A stretch of 64,000 nucleotides of DNA from positions 372,001-436,000 of the forward strand of contig NZ_JAIVAE010000003.1 in assembly GCF_020171785.1 (NCBI RefSeq), written 5' to 3'. The notes below the pieces were generated by a model. The model saw nothing but the letters and a program-made list of their open reading frames with translations, was not told the origin of the DNA and ran no database searches. The position numbers were made by a program, and so were the translations under genes. The DNA is from Guptibacillus hwajinpoensis. Lineage in GTDB: Bacteria; Bacillota; Bacilli; Bacillales; Guptibacillaceae. This document shows, one piece after another, positions 26,127 to 35,219 of the stretch (position 1 is its first letter; each line of letters starts with the position of its first letter).

Positions 26127-27752
26127 CTATTTCTTTTGTTCTGCCTGGTCTATCGGCATTTGAAGTCCAGTTTGAGTCGAGATACTTTCGAGTTCACGCT
26201 TTAAACCATACCAGTTTTTATTTGTATGAGAAGATAACCAGATGTCTTTATCTGTTCTTCGCACCCAAATTCGACGGTGATTCCAGTACATTCCTTGAAT
26301 GACACCAATCATAAAGATTGCACCACCGATAGCAAGAATCCATAAAGTATTATCTTTTCTTACAACAAGGCCGGACACATTTTTTGTATCTACGTTTTGA
26401 AATGACATTTTGTAGTCATTTTCCCCAAGCGGTTCTAAGTTCTGCTTAATCGCCACAAAAGCAACTTCGCCATCTGGATGCTCAGGAGAAACCATATTCA
26501 AGATAAAAGCAGGATTATTGGGAATTTTCGATTTAGTCGTTGGTTCCCCTTTATCATTAAACTCGAAATCTGGAAAATAATCCATCACTTCTACGCGATA
26601 CCCATTATCAAGATCATATGATTTATCAGGATTATATAGATTAATTGAAAGGTCTCCAACAGATTCACCAGTGTCTTTATTATCCATTGTAAATGACATC
26701 GTTTGTAGTTCATTCAACTTATAATCTACTTGATAAATCGCATAACCATCAAACTTAAGCGGTTTATTTACTTGAATAGGATGCTCCTTCACTTTCTCGA
26801 GTTCAGGATCGGTTCCCGCGACTCTTTCACCAACTTGCTTATATAAAACAGCGTCAGTTTGATAGTTTTTCGCAACCGCTGCTTGTCCTGATTCTTCAAT
26901 CGCATTTTTGAATTTTTCATCGTTATTGTCATACGTTTCTAATATAAATCCGTCGCTTTGTAAATAATAAGCTTCTTCGGTACCTTTTATTTTTTCTGTT
27001 TCACCTTCTCTTAACCAGAGAACTTCATCAACATACATTCCTGGGAAAAAGCGAAGCATGCCACCGATCAGAAATAGTATAAGTCCAATATGATTCACAT
27101 ATGGTCCCCATCTTGAAAAACGATTTTTCTCGGCGAATAGGTGACCTTCTTCTTCTTTTACTTTATACCTTTTCTTTTCTAAAGCTTCTTTAATACCCTG
27201 CAAGTCTGGCGTATTTTCATTGACTTCTGTTACACCAAAGTATTTTTGACGTTTCATAAAGCTCTCATGACGAATAACACGCTGTTTTTTTAGAGAGCGA
27301 TATAACGGAATAAAGCGGTCAAGACTGGCAACGATTAAAGATAGTCCAAGTGCTGCAATTAAGAGCATGTACCACCAGGAACCGTATAAATTATGAAAAC
27401 CTAGGTCATAATAGAGTTGACCAAGTACGCCATATTGTTCTTTGTAGTAAACTGTCGGATCTGACAGCGGCGGTATGTACATTTCTTGAGGGAAAATTGT
27501 GCCTATTGCGGAAGCGACAAGTAGTAAAATAATGATCCAAATTCCTACCTTAACGGATGAAAAGAAATTCCAGATCTTATCAATAATCGTTGTTTTATAC
27601 GTTTGTGACCTCCGTGCACTTCCTTCATATCTCATATTAAGTAGTTGCTTAGAATCTAAATCACCTTTAAGCGGTTTACCACATACTTCGCATATCTCAG
27701 TTCCATAAGGGTTCACATGTCCGCATTCACAGGTGATGTTTTTGTTGCTCAT
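26127..27752 (-). CDS. resB: Cytochrome c biogenesis protein ResB
   Basis: A 541-residue system II component. Membrane segments (~67-88, ~125-145, ~218-236 and ~474-494) surround a large extracytoplasmic region. The N-terminus carries four cysteines (Cys8, Cys10, Cys21, Cys24) in a zinc-ribbon arrangement, as in several Bacillus ResB proteins. ResB and ResC form the heme delivery and ligation complex. Twelve bases separate it from resA. Confidence 0.93.
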   Translation of the reverse strand: MSNKNITCECGHVNPYGTEICEVCGKPLKGDLDSKQLLNMRYEGSARRSQTYKTTIIDKIWNFFSSVKVGIWIIILLLVASAIGTIFPQEMYIPPLSDPTVYYKEQYGVLGQLYYDLGFHNLYGSWWYMLLIAALGLSLIVASLDRFIPLYRSLKKQRVIRHESFMKRQKYFGVTEVNENTPDLQGIKEALEKKRYKVKEEEGHLFAEKNRFSRWGPYVNHIGLILFLIGGMLRFFPGMYVDEVLWLREGETEKIKGTEEAYYLQSDGFILETYDNNDEKFKNAIEESGQAAVAKNYQTDAVLYKQVGERVAGTDPELEKVKEHPIQVNKPLKFDGYAIYQVDYKLNELQTMSFTMDNKDTGESVGDLSINLYNPDKSYDLDNGYRVEVMDYFPDFEFNDKGEPTTKSKIPNNPAFILNMVSPEHPDGEVAFVAIKQNLEPLGENDYKMSFQNVDTKNVSGLVVRKDNTLWILAIGGAIFMIGVIQGMYWNHRRIWVRRTDKDIWLSSHTNKNWYGLKRELESISTQTGLQMPIDQAEQKK

Positions 27753-27764
27753 TGGAACACCCCA

Positions 27765-28292
27765 TTACGGTTGAATTCGCTTCATATAACGATCAATAAC
27801 TTCCTCTGAAAGACTAGCTTCCGTTTTTTGAATAACCTTTCCATCCTTATCAATTAAAAAGGTAACTGGAATTGGGCCTACTCCATAGTGATTTGTTACA
27901 TCATTGCTTTTATCAAGCAATACTGAAAAACTAAGATTATACCGATCAGCAAAGCTTTCTGCTGTTAATTTAGGCTCTGAAACATTCACTGCTAATATTT
28001 CGACACCTTTTTCCTTGTATTCTTTATACTTCTTGTCCATAGCAGGCATTTCATCTTTACAAGGCTCACAATAGGTTGCCCAAAAATTCAGAAAGACCCC
28101 TTTTCCTCTGTAGTCCTCAAGCTCAACTTCATTTCCTTTTAAATCAGTTAATATAAAGTTAGGTGCTTGATCTCCGGCCTGTACGATTCCGCTTTCATTT
28201 GCAAAAAAGTTTGTATAGAACGTATAGCCGACTGCTATAAAGACGATAGCCAATATAACAGTCCGCACGATCAGCCGGTTTTTCTTCTTCAT
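27765..28292 (-). CDS. resA: Thiol-disulfide oxidoreductase ResA
   Basis: A membrane-anchored thioredoxin-like protein that reduces the heme-binding cysteines of apocytochrome c outside the membrane. The active site is CEPC (Cys75, Cys78), the form found in ResA. Residues ~9-26 are the anchor. The start is ATG 28292 (MKKKNRLIVR), with GGAG eight bases upstream; a 13-residue upstream extension has no ribosome site. It is the first gene of resABC. Confidence 0.94.
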   Translation of the reverse strand: MKKKNRLIVRTVILAIVFIAVGYTFYTNFFANESGIVQAGDQAPNFILTDLKGNEVELEDYRGKGVFLNFWATYCEPCKDEMPAMDKKYKEYKEKGVEILAVNVSEPKLTAESFADRYNLSFSVLLDKSNDVTNHYGVGPIPVTFLIDKDGKVIQKTEASLSEEVIDRYMKRIQP

Positions 28293-28356
28293 CGAACCAA
28301 CTCCAATCAAACAAAGCAATACTACTCTCACTATAACGTGTCATTAAGTCGGAACC

Positions 28357-29094
28357 TTATCGTTTTTTTGAATTTTGTGTGACAGCTTGGTTTCTCAGCT
28401 GTTTTACTTCGTAAGGTTTTAGTTCACGATAATCTCCAGGATTCATTCCAGTTAGTTCCAAAAATCCGTAACGTTCTCTTTTTAACTTTTGAACAGGATA
28501 ACCCAAAGTTTCGAACATACGACGCACTTGACGGTTTTTCCCTTCATGAATCGTTAATTCTACAATCGACTTTTCTTTTTGCTTATCGACTGATAATATT
28601 CTTGCGCGTGCTTTAGCGGTTTTGCCATCTTCTAGCTGTACGCCTCTCTCAAGCTTTTGAATGGTTTCTTTATTCATTAAGCCTTTCACTTTTGCCACAT
28701 ACACTTTGTCTACGTGATAGCTTGGGTGCATAAGCTTATTCGCAAAATCCCCATCATTTGTTAGGAGTAAAGCACCTGACGTGTCGTAATCAAGTCTTCC
28801 AACAGGAAAAATTCGTTCTTCGATTTCATGAAAATAATCGGTAACCGCTTTTCTTCCTTTATCATCATCTATTGTTGATATGACGCCTGTTGGTTTATAA
28901 AACAAAAAATAAACAGGTTCTTCGCGTTCTACCTGAATCCCGTTCACTTCGATTTTACAGCGTTCAGATACCTTTGTCCCGAGTTCAGTAACGACTTTGC
29001 CGTTTACTTTCACTCTACCTTCTTCAATCAATGTTTCTGCTTTTCGTCTGGAAGTTACACCAGCCTGAGCAATTACTTTCTGCAAACGTTCCAT
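28357..29094 (-). CDS. rluB: Pseudouridine synthase RluB family
   Basis: Modifies a uridine of 23S rRNA. An N-terminal S4 RNA-binding domain (~1-60) is followed by the RsuA/RluB catalytic domain with the aspartate in GRLDYDTSGALLLTNDG (~100). The 245-residue length is usual. The start is ATG 29094 (MERLQKVIAQ) with GAGGTG upstream. Location between spmB and resA is conserved in Bacillus. Confidence 0.93.
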   Translation of the reverse strand: MERLQKVIAQAGVTSRRKAETLIEEGRVKVNGKVVTELGTKVSERCKIEVNGIQVEREEPVYFLFYKPTGVISTIDDDKGRKAVTDYFHEIEERIFPVGRLDYDTSGALLLTNDGDFANKLMHPSYHVDKVYVAKVKGLMNKETIQKLERGVQLEDGKTAKARARILSVDKQKEKSIVELTIHEGKNRQVRRMFETLGYPVQKLKRERYGFLELTGMNPGDYRELKPYEVKQLRNQAVTQNSKKR

Positions 29095-29210
29095 TAAATT
29101 CACCTCACTAAAACATCATACTCTTGTCACAGTCAAACCTCAAGCACAGATTCATTCTATCATTTATTATGCTCAAACAAGAATTTTCCAAACCTTCTGT
29201 TAGCATTAAA

Positions 29211-29233
29211 AAAAGCCATGCGAGATGGCTTTT
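29211..29233 (-). terminator. Terminator after spmB
   Basis: Arms AAAAGCCAT / ATGGCTTTT with a five-base loop and a seven-U tail on the minus strand. The spmB stop codon (29234-29232) overlaps the 5' arm. Confidence 0.78.
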
Positions 29234-29750
29234 ACCCAAAGACGATCGTAACAAACAAAATCGCTGCTGCAATTCCGACAAGATCTGCTAGTAAGCCTAC
29301 CTTCAGGGCGTTCCCCATGCGCTTAATTCCGATCGCTCCAAAATAGACCGTAATGACATAGAGGGTTGTATCAGTGCTACCCTGCATGGTAGAAGCTAAT
29401 CTTCCTATGAACGAATCTGGCCCATAAGTGCTAATAATATCGGTTGTCATCGCAAGCGCACCTGTCCCAGATATTGGACGTACAAGGGCCAACGGCACTA
29501 TTTCTGTTGGCACGCCAATTGCTTCTAAAGGAACTTTTAACAAACTACTTAGAAAAGCCATAGCTCCTGAAGCTCGAAACACTGAAATGGCAACCATCAT
29601 GCCAACAAGATAAGGGACGATCGAGACCGCGATAGAAAGTCCTTCTTTCCCACCTTCTACAAACGTTTCATAGGTAGGTACTCTTTTCCAAGTTCCATAC
29701 GCTAATATAAACCCAATCATCAGAGGGATAATCCAAATCGACATATTCAC
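29232..29750 (-). CDS. spmB: Spore maturation protein B
   Basis: A 172-residue membrane protein with nucleoside-recognition (Gate) domains, paired with SpmA. Mutants of B. subtilis spmA/spmB make spores with poor core dehydration and low heat resistance. Conserved stretches include RPISGTGALAM and STQ-like MQGSTDTTLYVI. The start is taken at the GTG that overlaps the spmA stop (GTGA); an ATG six bases on is also possible. The ribosome site GGGGGGG is inside spmA. Confidence 0.93.
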   Translation of the reverse strand: MNMSIWIIPLMIGFILAYGTWKRVPTYETFVEGGKEGLSIAVSIVPYLVGMMVAISVFRASGAMAFLSSLLKVPLEAIGVPTEIVPLALVRPISGTGALAMTTDIISTYGPDSFIGRLASTMQGSTDTTLYVITVYFGAIGIKRMGNALKVGLLADLVGIAAAILFVTIVFG

Positions 29751-30340
29751 GTCGAACCCCCCCCTTTACTTCTCCTATAAAAAAAACGATCGATGAGAAT
29801 CGCCCCGATTGTTGAGCACGCCGTTGCTGCAATGGTTGTACCTATTATTTCAGTTGGCGAAACAGAACCATACTTCATTCTAATCGCGATCACGGTTGTT
29901 GGAATTAGCGTTAAGCTAGAAGTGTTAAGAGCAAGTAACGTAACCATTGATCTTGTCGCATTGTCTTTCATGTCATTAAGCTTTTTAAGTTCTTCCATAG
30001 CTTTTATCCCCATCGGCGTCGCCGCATTACCGAGGCCAAACATGTTTGCCATCATATTGGAAAGAATATAGCCCATAGCTGGATGATCTGGTGGTACCTC
30101 AGGAAATAGTTTTCTAGCAATTGGTTTAAACCCTTTCCCTAATAGATCAAGTAAACCAGATTTCTGAGCAATTCTCATTAAACCAAGCCAAAAAATAAGA
30201 ACACTTAACAACCCAATACAAACTGCTACGGCTTCTTCTGCACCTGTAAAAATTGCTTTATTCACGTCTTCCATCGTTCCATTTATAAGGGCATAAAGGA
30301 TGCCAATCAGGAATAAGCCGGCCCATATGAGATTAACCAT
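29747..30340 (-). CDS. spmA: Spore maturation protein A
   Basis: About 197 residues with several membrane segments and a Gate domain (GLGNAATPMGIKAMEEL). It acts with SpmB in spore core dehydration. I take ATG 30340 (MVNLIWAGLF); a GTG nine bases upstream is also in frame. The start lies inside the last codons of dacB, so dacB-spmA-spmB form one coupled sporulation transcript, as in B. subtilis. Confidence 0.93.
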   Translation of the reverse strand: MVNLIWAGLFLIGILYALINGTMEDVNKAIFTGAEEAVAVCIGLLSVLIFWLGLMRIAQKSGLLDLLGKGFKPIARKLFPEVPPDHPAMGYILSNMMANMFGLGNAATPMGIKAMEELKKLNDMKDNATRSMVTLLALNTSSLTLIPTTVIAIRMKYGSVSPTEIIGTTIAATACSTIGAILIDRFFYRRSKGGGST

Positions 30341-31493
30341 TGAGCTCACGACCTCTATCGAATGAAAAAAGCTCTTTTAAAAAGCCCCAGAATCCTTTGT
30401 TTTTTTCCTTATCTCCTTCGTACATAATCGGTGCTTTGATAATTGTTTCACCATTTAATTTCACATAATACATACCGACCGGCTCAGACGATCCAAGTTC
30501 ATCCCATTTATTTTTATCCGGTGGCTCTACGAGTTGGATGGTTGATTCAACCTGATCCCTTTCATCTTCTGCTAACGGATATGAAAGATCTCTACTTAAC
30601 GTAACGTTATCCTTGTATGGTTCTTTCTTCACGTTCTTTAGCTTACCTTTAGGCTCAAGAAGGGTTAGTTCATAGTTCGCATATCCCCAATTAAACATGG
30701 ATATGTGATCATTCCAATCGTCTGGCGCATCTAACGTTACAGCAATAAGTGTCATATCATCTCGCTCTGCGGTTGAAACGAGCGTTCTTTTTGCTCGTTT
30801 TGTGTAACCCGTTTTTCCACCCGTGGAATCCGAATATAAACTTGTTAAAAGCTTATTCTTATTACGCCATACATAATCCCACTCTTCCATTTCATTGGGA
30901 GCCTTATGTACTTTTGTTCCTGAAATAATTCGATACGTCTCGTTATTCATGGCATACTGAGTTAGCAAGGCCATATCATAGGCTGTTGAGAGATGATTTT
31001 CATGATCGTCCAAACCATGTGGATTCATAAATACCGTCTTCGACATCCCGATCTCTTCTGCCTTTTGGTTCATTAACGTTACAAAACCTTCTAAACTGCC
31101 ACCAACCTCCTCAGCTATCGCGACCGCGGCATCGTTTCCCGAGCGCAACATTAAACCGTACACTAAGTTTTCAAGCGTTATTTTTTCTCCTTCTTTTAAG
31201 TATAAAGAGGATCCTTCCGTCCCAGCAGCATTACGGCTCACTGTTACTTTCTCATTCATTTTGCCTGATTCAATCGCAAGAACTGCAGTCATAATTTTTG
31301 TAATGCTGGCTATTCTTCGTTGGGAGTACGCGTCTTTTTCATAAAGGACCCTTCCTGTTTCTTGTTCAATTAGTATCGCGCTTCTTGCTGAAACACCAAT
31401 TCCATTCGCAAAAGCCTCTCCTGGAATCATTAGAAACAGCAGAGCTGCAATTAATATTAAGACGCCAATTTTTGTCTTCAACGAGTTCATCAT
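30333..31493 (-). CDS. dacB: Sporulation D-alanyl-D-alanine carboxypeptidase DacB (PBP5*)
   Basis: A penicillin-binding carboxypeptidase that trims cross-links in spore cortex peptidoglycan, made in the mother cell. It has a signal peptide (~1-32), the SxxK active site in ASITKIM, the SGN motif (RSGNDAAVAI) and KTG (GGKTGYTKRA). The C-terminal domain and a basic amphipathic end fit membrane attachment. The start is taken as ATG 31493; GTG 31502 and ATG 31490 are alternatives. Linkage to spmAB supports DacB rather than DacA. Confidence 0.92.
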   Translation of the reverse strand: MMNSLKTKIGVLILIAALLFLMIPGEAFANGIGVSARSAILIEQETGRVLYEKDAYSQRRIASITKIMTAVLAIESGKMNEKVTVSRNAAGTEGSSLYLKEGEKITLENLVYGLMLRSGNDAAVAIAEEVGGSLEGFVTLMNQKAEEIGMSKTVFMNPHGLDDHENHLSTAYDMALLTQYAMNNETYRIISGTKVHKAPNEMEEWDYVWRNKNKLLTSLYSDSTGGKTGYTKRAKRTLVSTAERDDMTLIAVTLDAPDDWNDHISMFNWGYANYELTLLEPKGKLKNVKKEPYKDNVTLSRDLSYPLAEDERDQVESTIQLVEPPDKNKWDELGSSEPVGMYYVKLNGETIIKAPIMYEGDKEKNKGFWGFLKELFSFDRGRELNG

Positions 31494-31559
31494 GACATCC
31501 ACGTCCCTTAGGCTCTATATTTGTACAAGTCTATGAGCATGAATCGTGGGATATGTCTA

Positions 31560-32108
31560 TCAATCCTCGTTTACGTTTGAAAATACAACTCGATAATCTG
31601 TGACATCTTTTAAAGCCTTTTCTTCAATTGGAATGCGGACTTTCACTAACAAAATCCCGTTTAAAAGTGTAAACACAATCGCCGTAATATAAGAGGAAAA
31701 AATAAGTGGGAGTGAAATGATTTCGAGGGCAACAATCATATAATTTGGATGTTTTATATAACGGTACGGTCCTTTTTTGACAACGTTAGCATCTGGCAGA
31801 ACAATAATTTTCGTGTTCCAAAACCGTCCCAGGCTTTTGATTGTCCAAAAACGAAGAAATTGTGCCAGAACAAATATCCCTAACATGATTGTCCAAATGA
31901 CCGACAATGAAAAGCCACGTAATATAGTTTCAATACCGACAGCAAGAAGAAAACTGATATGCAGTATCACGATATATTTATAGTGGTTGTGACCTATTTC
32001 TTTCGCTCCTCGCTCCTTCATCCACCTCTCATTACGCTTCGCAAGCATTAATTCACCTAAACGCTGAATAACTAGAATACTAAAAATCCCCGCAAACAGA
32101 AGACTCAT
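31560..32108 (-). CDS. ypbQ: Isoprenylcysteine carboxyl methyltransferase-family protein (YpbQ/BpsB)
   Basis: A 182-residue membrane methyltransferase of the ICMT family, with about five hydrophobic segments and the SAM-binding signature KHPNYMIVALEI near residue 130. In B. subtilis its homolog (YpbQ/BpsB) O-methylates alkylpyrones made by the adjacent type III polyketide synthase. The gene starts directly after the synthase stop codon (TAAATG), so the two are translationally coupled and should share a pathway. Confidence 0.85.
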   Translation of the reverse strand: MSLLFAGIFSILVIQRLGELMLAKRNERWMKERGAKEIGHNHYKYIVILHISFLLAVGIETILRGFSLSVIWTIMLGIFVLAQFLRFWTIKSLGRFWNTKIIVLPDANVVKKGPYRYIKHPNYMIVALEIISLPLIFSSYITAIVFTLLNGILLVKVRIPIEEKALKDVTDYRVVFSNVNED

Positions 32109-33203
32109 TTATGCCCCTCCTTTTCCCCATTTTAATAACAAGAGTTCTGAACAAAACCCGGGTCCAAGAGCTGCCATAAGTCCAATATCCTCTTCCTTAC
32201 AACCATTTCGTAGAATTTGGTCCAATACGTATACAACCGTTACAGAACTCATATTGCCATAATTTCTTAATACTTCTCGCGAAACAGATGTCATGTCACG
32301 ACTGAACCCAAGTGCTTCCTCGTAAGCTGTCAAAACTTTTGTCCCCCCAGGATGAGCAATAAAATAATTGATTTCTTCGGTAGTCTTTTTCTCTGAGCTA
32401 AGAAATTGTAAAACATTTGGTTCAAGCCAACTTGCAACAATTGATGGAATCGATTTCGAAAAAACAACATGCAAGCCTTCATTGCTTACTTCCCAGCCCA
32501 TTACGTCTTCCGAATTCTTCATTAGGGTTGAGCGTGTCGCTACTACTTTTGGCAGACTGCTCATGTTGGACCGTTTCTTAATTGGTGACTTTTCTCCAAT
32601 CATTAAAACGGAAGAGGTTCCGTCCGCAAACAATGCCGTACCTATAAGATTACTTTTGGAATAATCCCCGTGCTGAAAAGTTAAGCTACACAACTCTACA
32701 TTTATAACAAGAACAGCCTGTTCAGGGTGAGCTAGACAGTATTCACTAGCTCTCGCTATGCCTGCAGCTCCTCCTGCACAACCAAGACCCCAAATCGGAA
32801 TTCTTTTTGTATGAAGGGAAAATGGAAGAACATTCATAAGTCTTGCCTCTATACTTGGAGTTGAAATTCCTGTTGTTGAGACAAAAAAGATCGCATCTAC
32901 CTCTTCACAGCTCACAGCTTCTTTTAGATAAACGGGATTCTGAAGACACTCCTCTACTGCCTTTTTTGCATATTCAACAGCAAGCGTAATATATTTTTCG
33001 TTTTTTTCTTCGAAGGTTGGTCCACTACTGTACCACTCTAGCGGCATCGCAAAATATCTTGTATCAATTTCTGCACTTTGAAAAACAGGAAGCAAGCGTT
33101 CAATATCTTTAAAATGGTGACCAAACTGTTTTTTTGCGAATGCGGCAGCTTCCGTTTGTTCGAGGCAATGAGGGGGTAAACATTTCCCGATTGATAGGAT
33201 CAT
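32109..33203 (-). CDS. bcsA: Type III polyketide synthase (BcsA/BpsA family)
   Basis: A 364-residue chalcone/stilbene-synthase fold enzyme. The Cys-His-Asn triad is complete: Cys142 (GLGCAGG), His284 (FIAHPGG), Asn317 (YGNMSS). The B. subtilis homolog condenses long fatty acyl-CoA with malonyl units to alkylpyrones. Coupling with the YpbQ methyltransferase suggests methylated alkylpyrones as the product here. The pair sits between dacB and the scpAB region, whereas in B. subtilis bcsA-ypbQ is elsewhere. The start is ATG 33203. Confidence 0.92.
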   Translation of the reverse strand: MILSIGKCLPPHCLEQTEAAAFAKKQFGHHFKDIERLLPVFQSAEIDTRYFAMPLEWYSSGPTFEEKNEKYITLAVEYAKKAVEECLQNPVYLKEAVSCEEVDAIFFVSTTGISTPSIEARLMNVLPFSLHTKRIPIWGLGCAGGAAGIARASEYCLAHPEQAVLVINVELCSLTFQHGDYSKSNLIGTALFADGTSSVLMIGEKSPIKKRSNMSSLPKVVATRSTLMKNSEDVMGWEVSNEGLHVVFSKSIPSIVASWLEPNVLQFLSSEKKTTEEINYFIAHPGGTKVLTAYEEALGFSRDMTSVSREVLRNYGNMSSVTVVYVLDQILRNGCKEEDIGLMAALGPGFCSELLLLKWGKGGA

Positions 33204-33312
33204 TGGCTTTTACTCCTTTTACCTTTTCAACTAGTTTCCGAAATCCTCCTGATTTTTATACAAAAAGTTCTAACGGAGCGGGATTTGTTCTCTTATATTG
33301 CTGCTTATTAAA

Positions 33313-33348
33313 ACGGAAAAAAGATGTCTCAATCTAGAGACATCTTTT
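33313..33348 (-). terminator. Terminator after the 125-residue unknown gene
   Basis: Perfect 12-bp arms AAAAGATGTCTC / GAGACATCTTTT with a six-base loop and a six-U tail on the minus strand. The stop codon of the upstream gene (33331-33329) lies at the arm/loop junction. Confidence 0.8.
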
Positions 33349-33706
33349 CACTATTTAACGTATTCTTAGATTTATTTTTCTTAATTTCAATTAAACTCGC
33401 GTAAAGTTGCGATAAATCCGACTTATCCAGCAGGCGAAAAAACTCTTCTTCAGTATTCATATAGAGCCGTTTTCTTCCTGGATAAAACGAAAGGAAACTT
33501 AGAGCAACAGCTTCCTGTAAGGGTAGATCATACCCCCATATCCCTTTAGCCTTTGCCGTTTCTCCAAAAATAGCGGGATACAAGACATGGAATCTTTTTT
33601 TAGTTCCATCCTGAACATAAGTAACGGTTGAGCGAACAAATGAATCCTCAGGAGAATTGGAACGCTCCTTCTTTAGGTGTTCATAGGTGACATCAACGAC
33701 TTTCAT
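33329..33706 (-). CDS. Unknown 125-residue protein between scpB and bcsA
   Basis: I do not recognise this protein. It has no signal or membrane segment, a beta-rich first half (SFVRSTVTYVQDGTKKRFHV), a hydrophobic centre (LQEAVALSFLSFYPGRKRLYM) and a basic C-terminal tail (KKNKSKNTLNSEK). AGGAGG precedes ATG 33706. It occupies the position of ypuI in B. subtilis, but its sequence does not look like YpuI, which is longer. It follows scpB by 30 bases and is probably in its operon. Confidence 0.65.
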   Translation of the reverse strand: MKVVDVTYEHLKKERSNSPEDSFVRSTVTYVQDGTKKRFHVLYPAIFGETAKAKGIWGYDLPLQEAVALSFLSFYPGRKRLYMNTEEEFFRLLDKSDLSQLYASLIEIKKNKSKNTLNSEKMSLD

Positions 33707-33736
33707 CGATTATCCTCCTTCACCAATTACGTAAGT

Positions 33737-34315
33737 TTATTCTGGAATTTCCTGAAACTTCTCAAAAAACAGGTCTGCTTCTTCCTCTTCCTTATCTTCG
33801 CTACCATCTGGAAGTGGCGGGAGATCTTTAATTGAGCTTAATCCAAAATGAAAAAGAAACTCTCGAGTTGTTCCATAAAGAATCGCTCTGCCGGCTTTTT
33901 CAGCTCGTCCTGCTTCTTTAATGAGTAATTTACTCATCAAAGTTTGAAGGGGCTTATCCGTTTTCACGCCTCGAATCTCTTCAATTTCAACCCTCGTAAT
34001 CGGTTGTTTATAAGCGATAATCGCAAGCGTTTCAAGAGCAGCTTGCGAAAGCGTATGGTTGCCAGGTGTTTCGACCAGCTTCTCAATGTAAGACGCGTTT
34101 TTAGCATTTGTCGTGAGCTGATACCCCCCACCAATGAAGCTAATTTTAAAACCACGATCTTTATCATCATACTCTTGTTGCAGGTCTTTTAGTGCATCTA
34201 GAAGGGTGTCCTCTTTCAATGAAGTAGTTTCACAAAGAGATTTGACAGTAATCCCTTCGTCACCTACTACAAATAGAAGACTTTCGATAATGCTCTTTAT
34301 TTCTTCATTCGTCAC
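33737..34315 (-). CDS. scpB: Segregation and condensation protein B
   Basis: A 192-residue kleisin-interacting protein with two winged-helix domains (~1-80 and ~90-160, including ETLAIIAYKQPITRVEIEEIRG). With ScpA it regulates the SMC complex that organises and segregates the chromosome. The GTG start overlaps the scpA stop as GTGA. The C-terminus is acidic. Confidence 0.95.
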   Translation of the reverse strand: MTNEEIKSIIESLLFVVGDEGITVKSLCETTSLKEDTLLDALKDLQQEYDDKDRGFKISFIGGGYQLTTNAKNASYIEKLVETPGNHTLSQAALETLAIIAYKQPITRVEIEEIRGVKTDKPLQTLMSKLLIKEAGRAEKAGRAILYGTTREFLFHFGLSSIKDLPPLPDGSEDKEEEEADLFFEKFQEIPE

Positions 34316-35061
34316 ACTGATGCCTTCCCTTCTCGTTCAAAAATCATGATTTCACCAAAGTTTTGATCTTGTTCACATGCTACATCTCTCGTTTTCATTA
34401 GTTCAAGAACAGCGAGAAACGTGACAATCATATGCCCGCGATCCTCTTCACTAAAGAGCTCACTAAAGCGTCTCTTAGCGCCTCCTTGCAACTGATGACG
34501 GATATCATTCATCCGAGCTTCAATTGGAATTTCTTCACTTTGAACTGTGGTCCGCTTTGGTTTTTTATCTTTTACTCGCCTCGTCATTTTTTGAAATGCT
34601 GCAAGCATATCGTATAAAGTAACATCCCCTATTGATGTTTGATCGTCTTCATGGGTGTATTCACTTATATCAGCAGGTGGTCGTGCATAGAGCAAACTTC
34701 GACTAGACTCTTTTTTCTTCAGATCATTTGCTGCTTCTTTAAATCTTCTGTATTCAACAAGACGTTGAACTAGTTCATCACGAGGATCATCCTCAAAGTC
34801 CGGGTCCTGTTCCAATATTTCTTCTTCTTTTTGCGGTAGAAGCATTTTGCTTTTAATCGCAAGTAACGTTGCTGCCATGACAAGATATTCACTCGCTATA
34901 TCAAGTTCTAACTCTTGCATGGTGTGTACAAAGGTTAAATATTGATCCGTAATTTGCGAGACCGGTATGTCATAAATGTCAACTTCGTACTTATTTATAA
35001 GGTGCAGTAGTAAATCCAGCGGACCTTCAAATGCATCTACTTTTACATTATATTGCATCAT
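34312..35061 (-). CDS. scpA: Segregation and condensation protein A (kleisin)
   Basis: The kleisin subunit bridging SMC head domains. The N-terminal signature VDAFEGPLDLLLHLI and the following helical region are typical, as is the C-terminal winged helix (~170-245). The start is ATG 35061 (MMQYNVKVD), downstream of AAAGGAAG; the reading from 35088 adds nine residues without support. Length is about 249. Confidence 0.95.
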   Translation of the reverse strand: MMQYNVKVDAFEGPLDLLLHLINKYEVDIYDIPVSQITDQYLTFVHTMQELELDIASEYLVMAATLLAIKSKMLLPQKEEEILEQDPDFEDDPRDELVQRLVEYRRFKEAANDLKKKESSRSLLYARPPADISEYTHEDDQTSIGDVTLYDMLAAFQKMTRRVKDKKPKRTTVQSEEIPIEARMNDIRHQLQGGAKRRFSELFSEEDRGHMIVTFLAVLELMKTRDVACEQDQNFGEIMIFEREGKASV

Positions 35062-35219
35062 TTTCCATCTTCCTTTATTCATGTCCATCGAGTATACCGA
35101 TTATATCATATTTCAACTATACAACAGATGACGGTCTCTTTAAATGTGATCGATAAAGCGATGCACTTTCGATGCCTCGCGCTCATGTGCTACACTACAA
35201 AAGAAACGGAGGAATCAGT

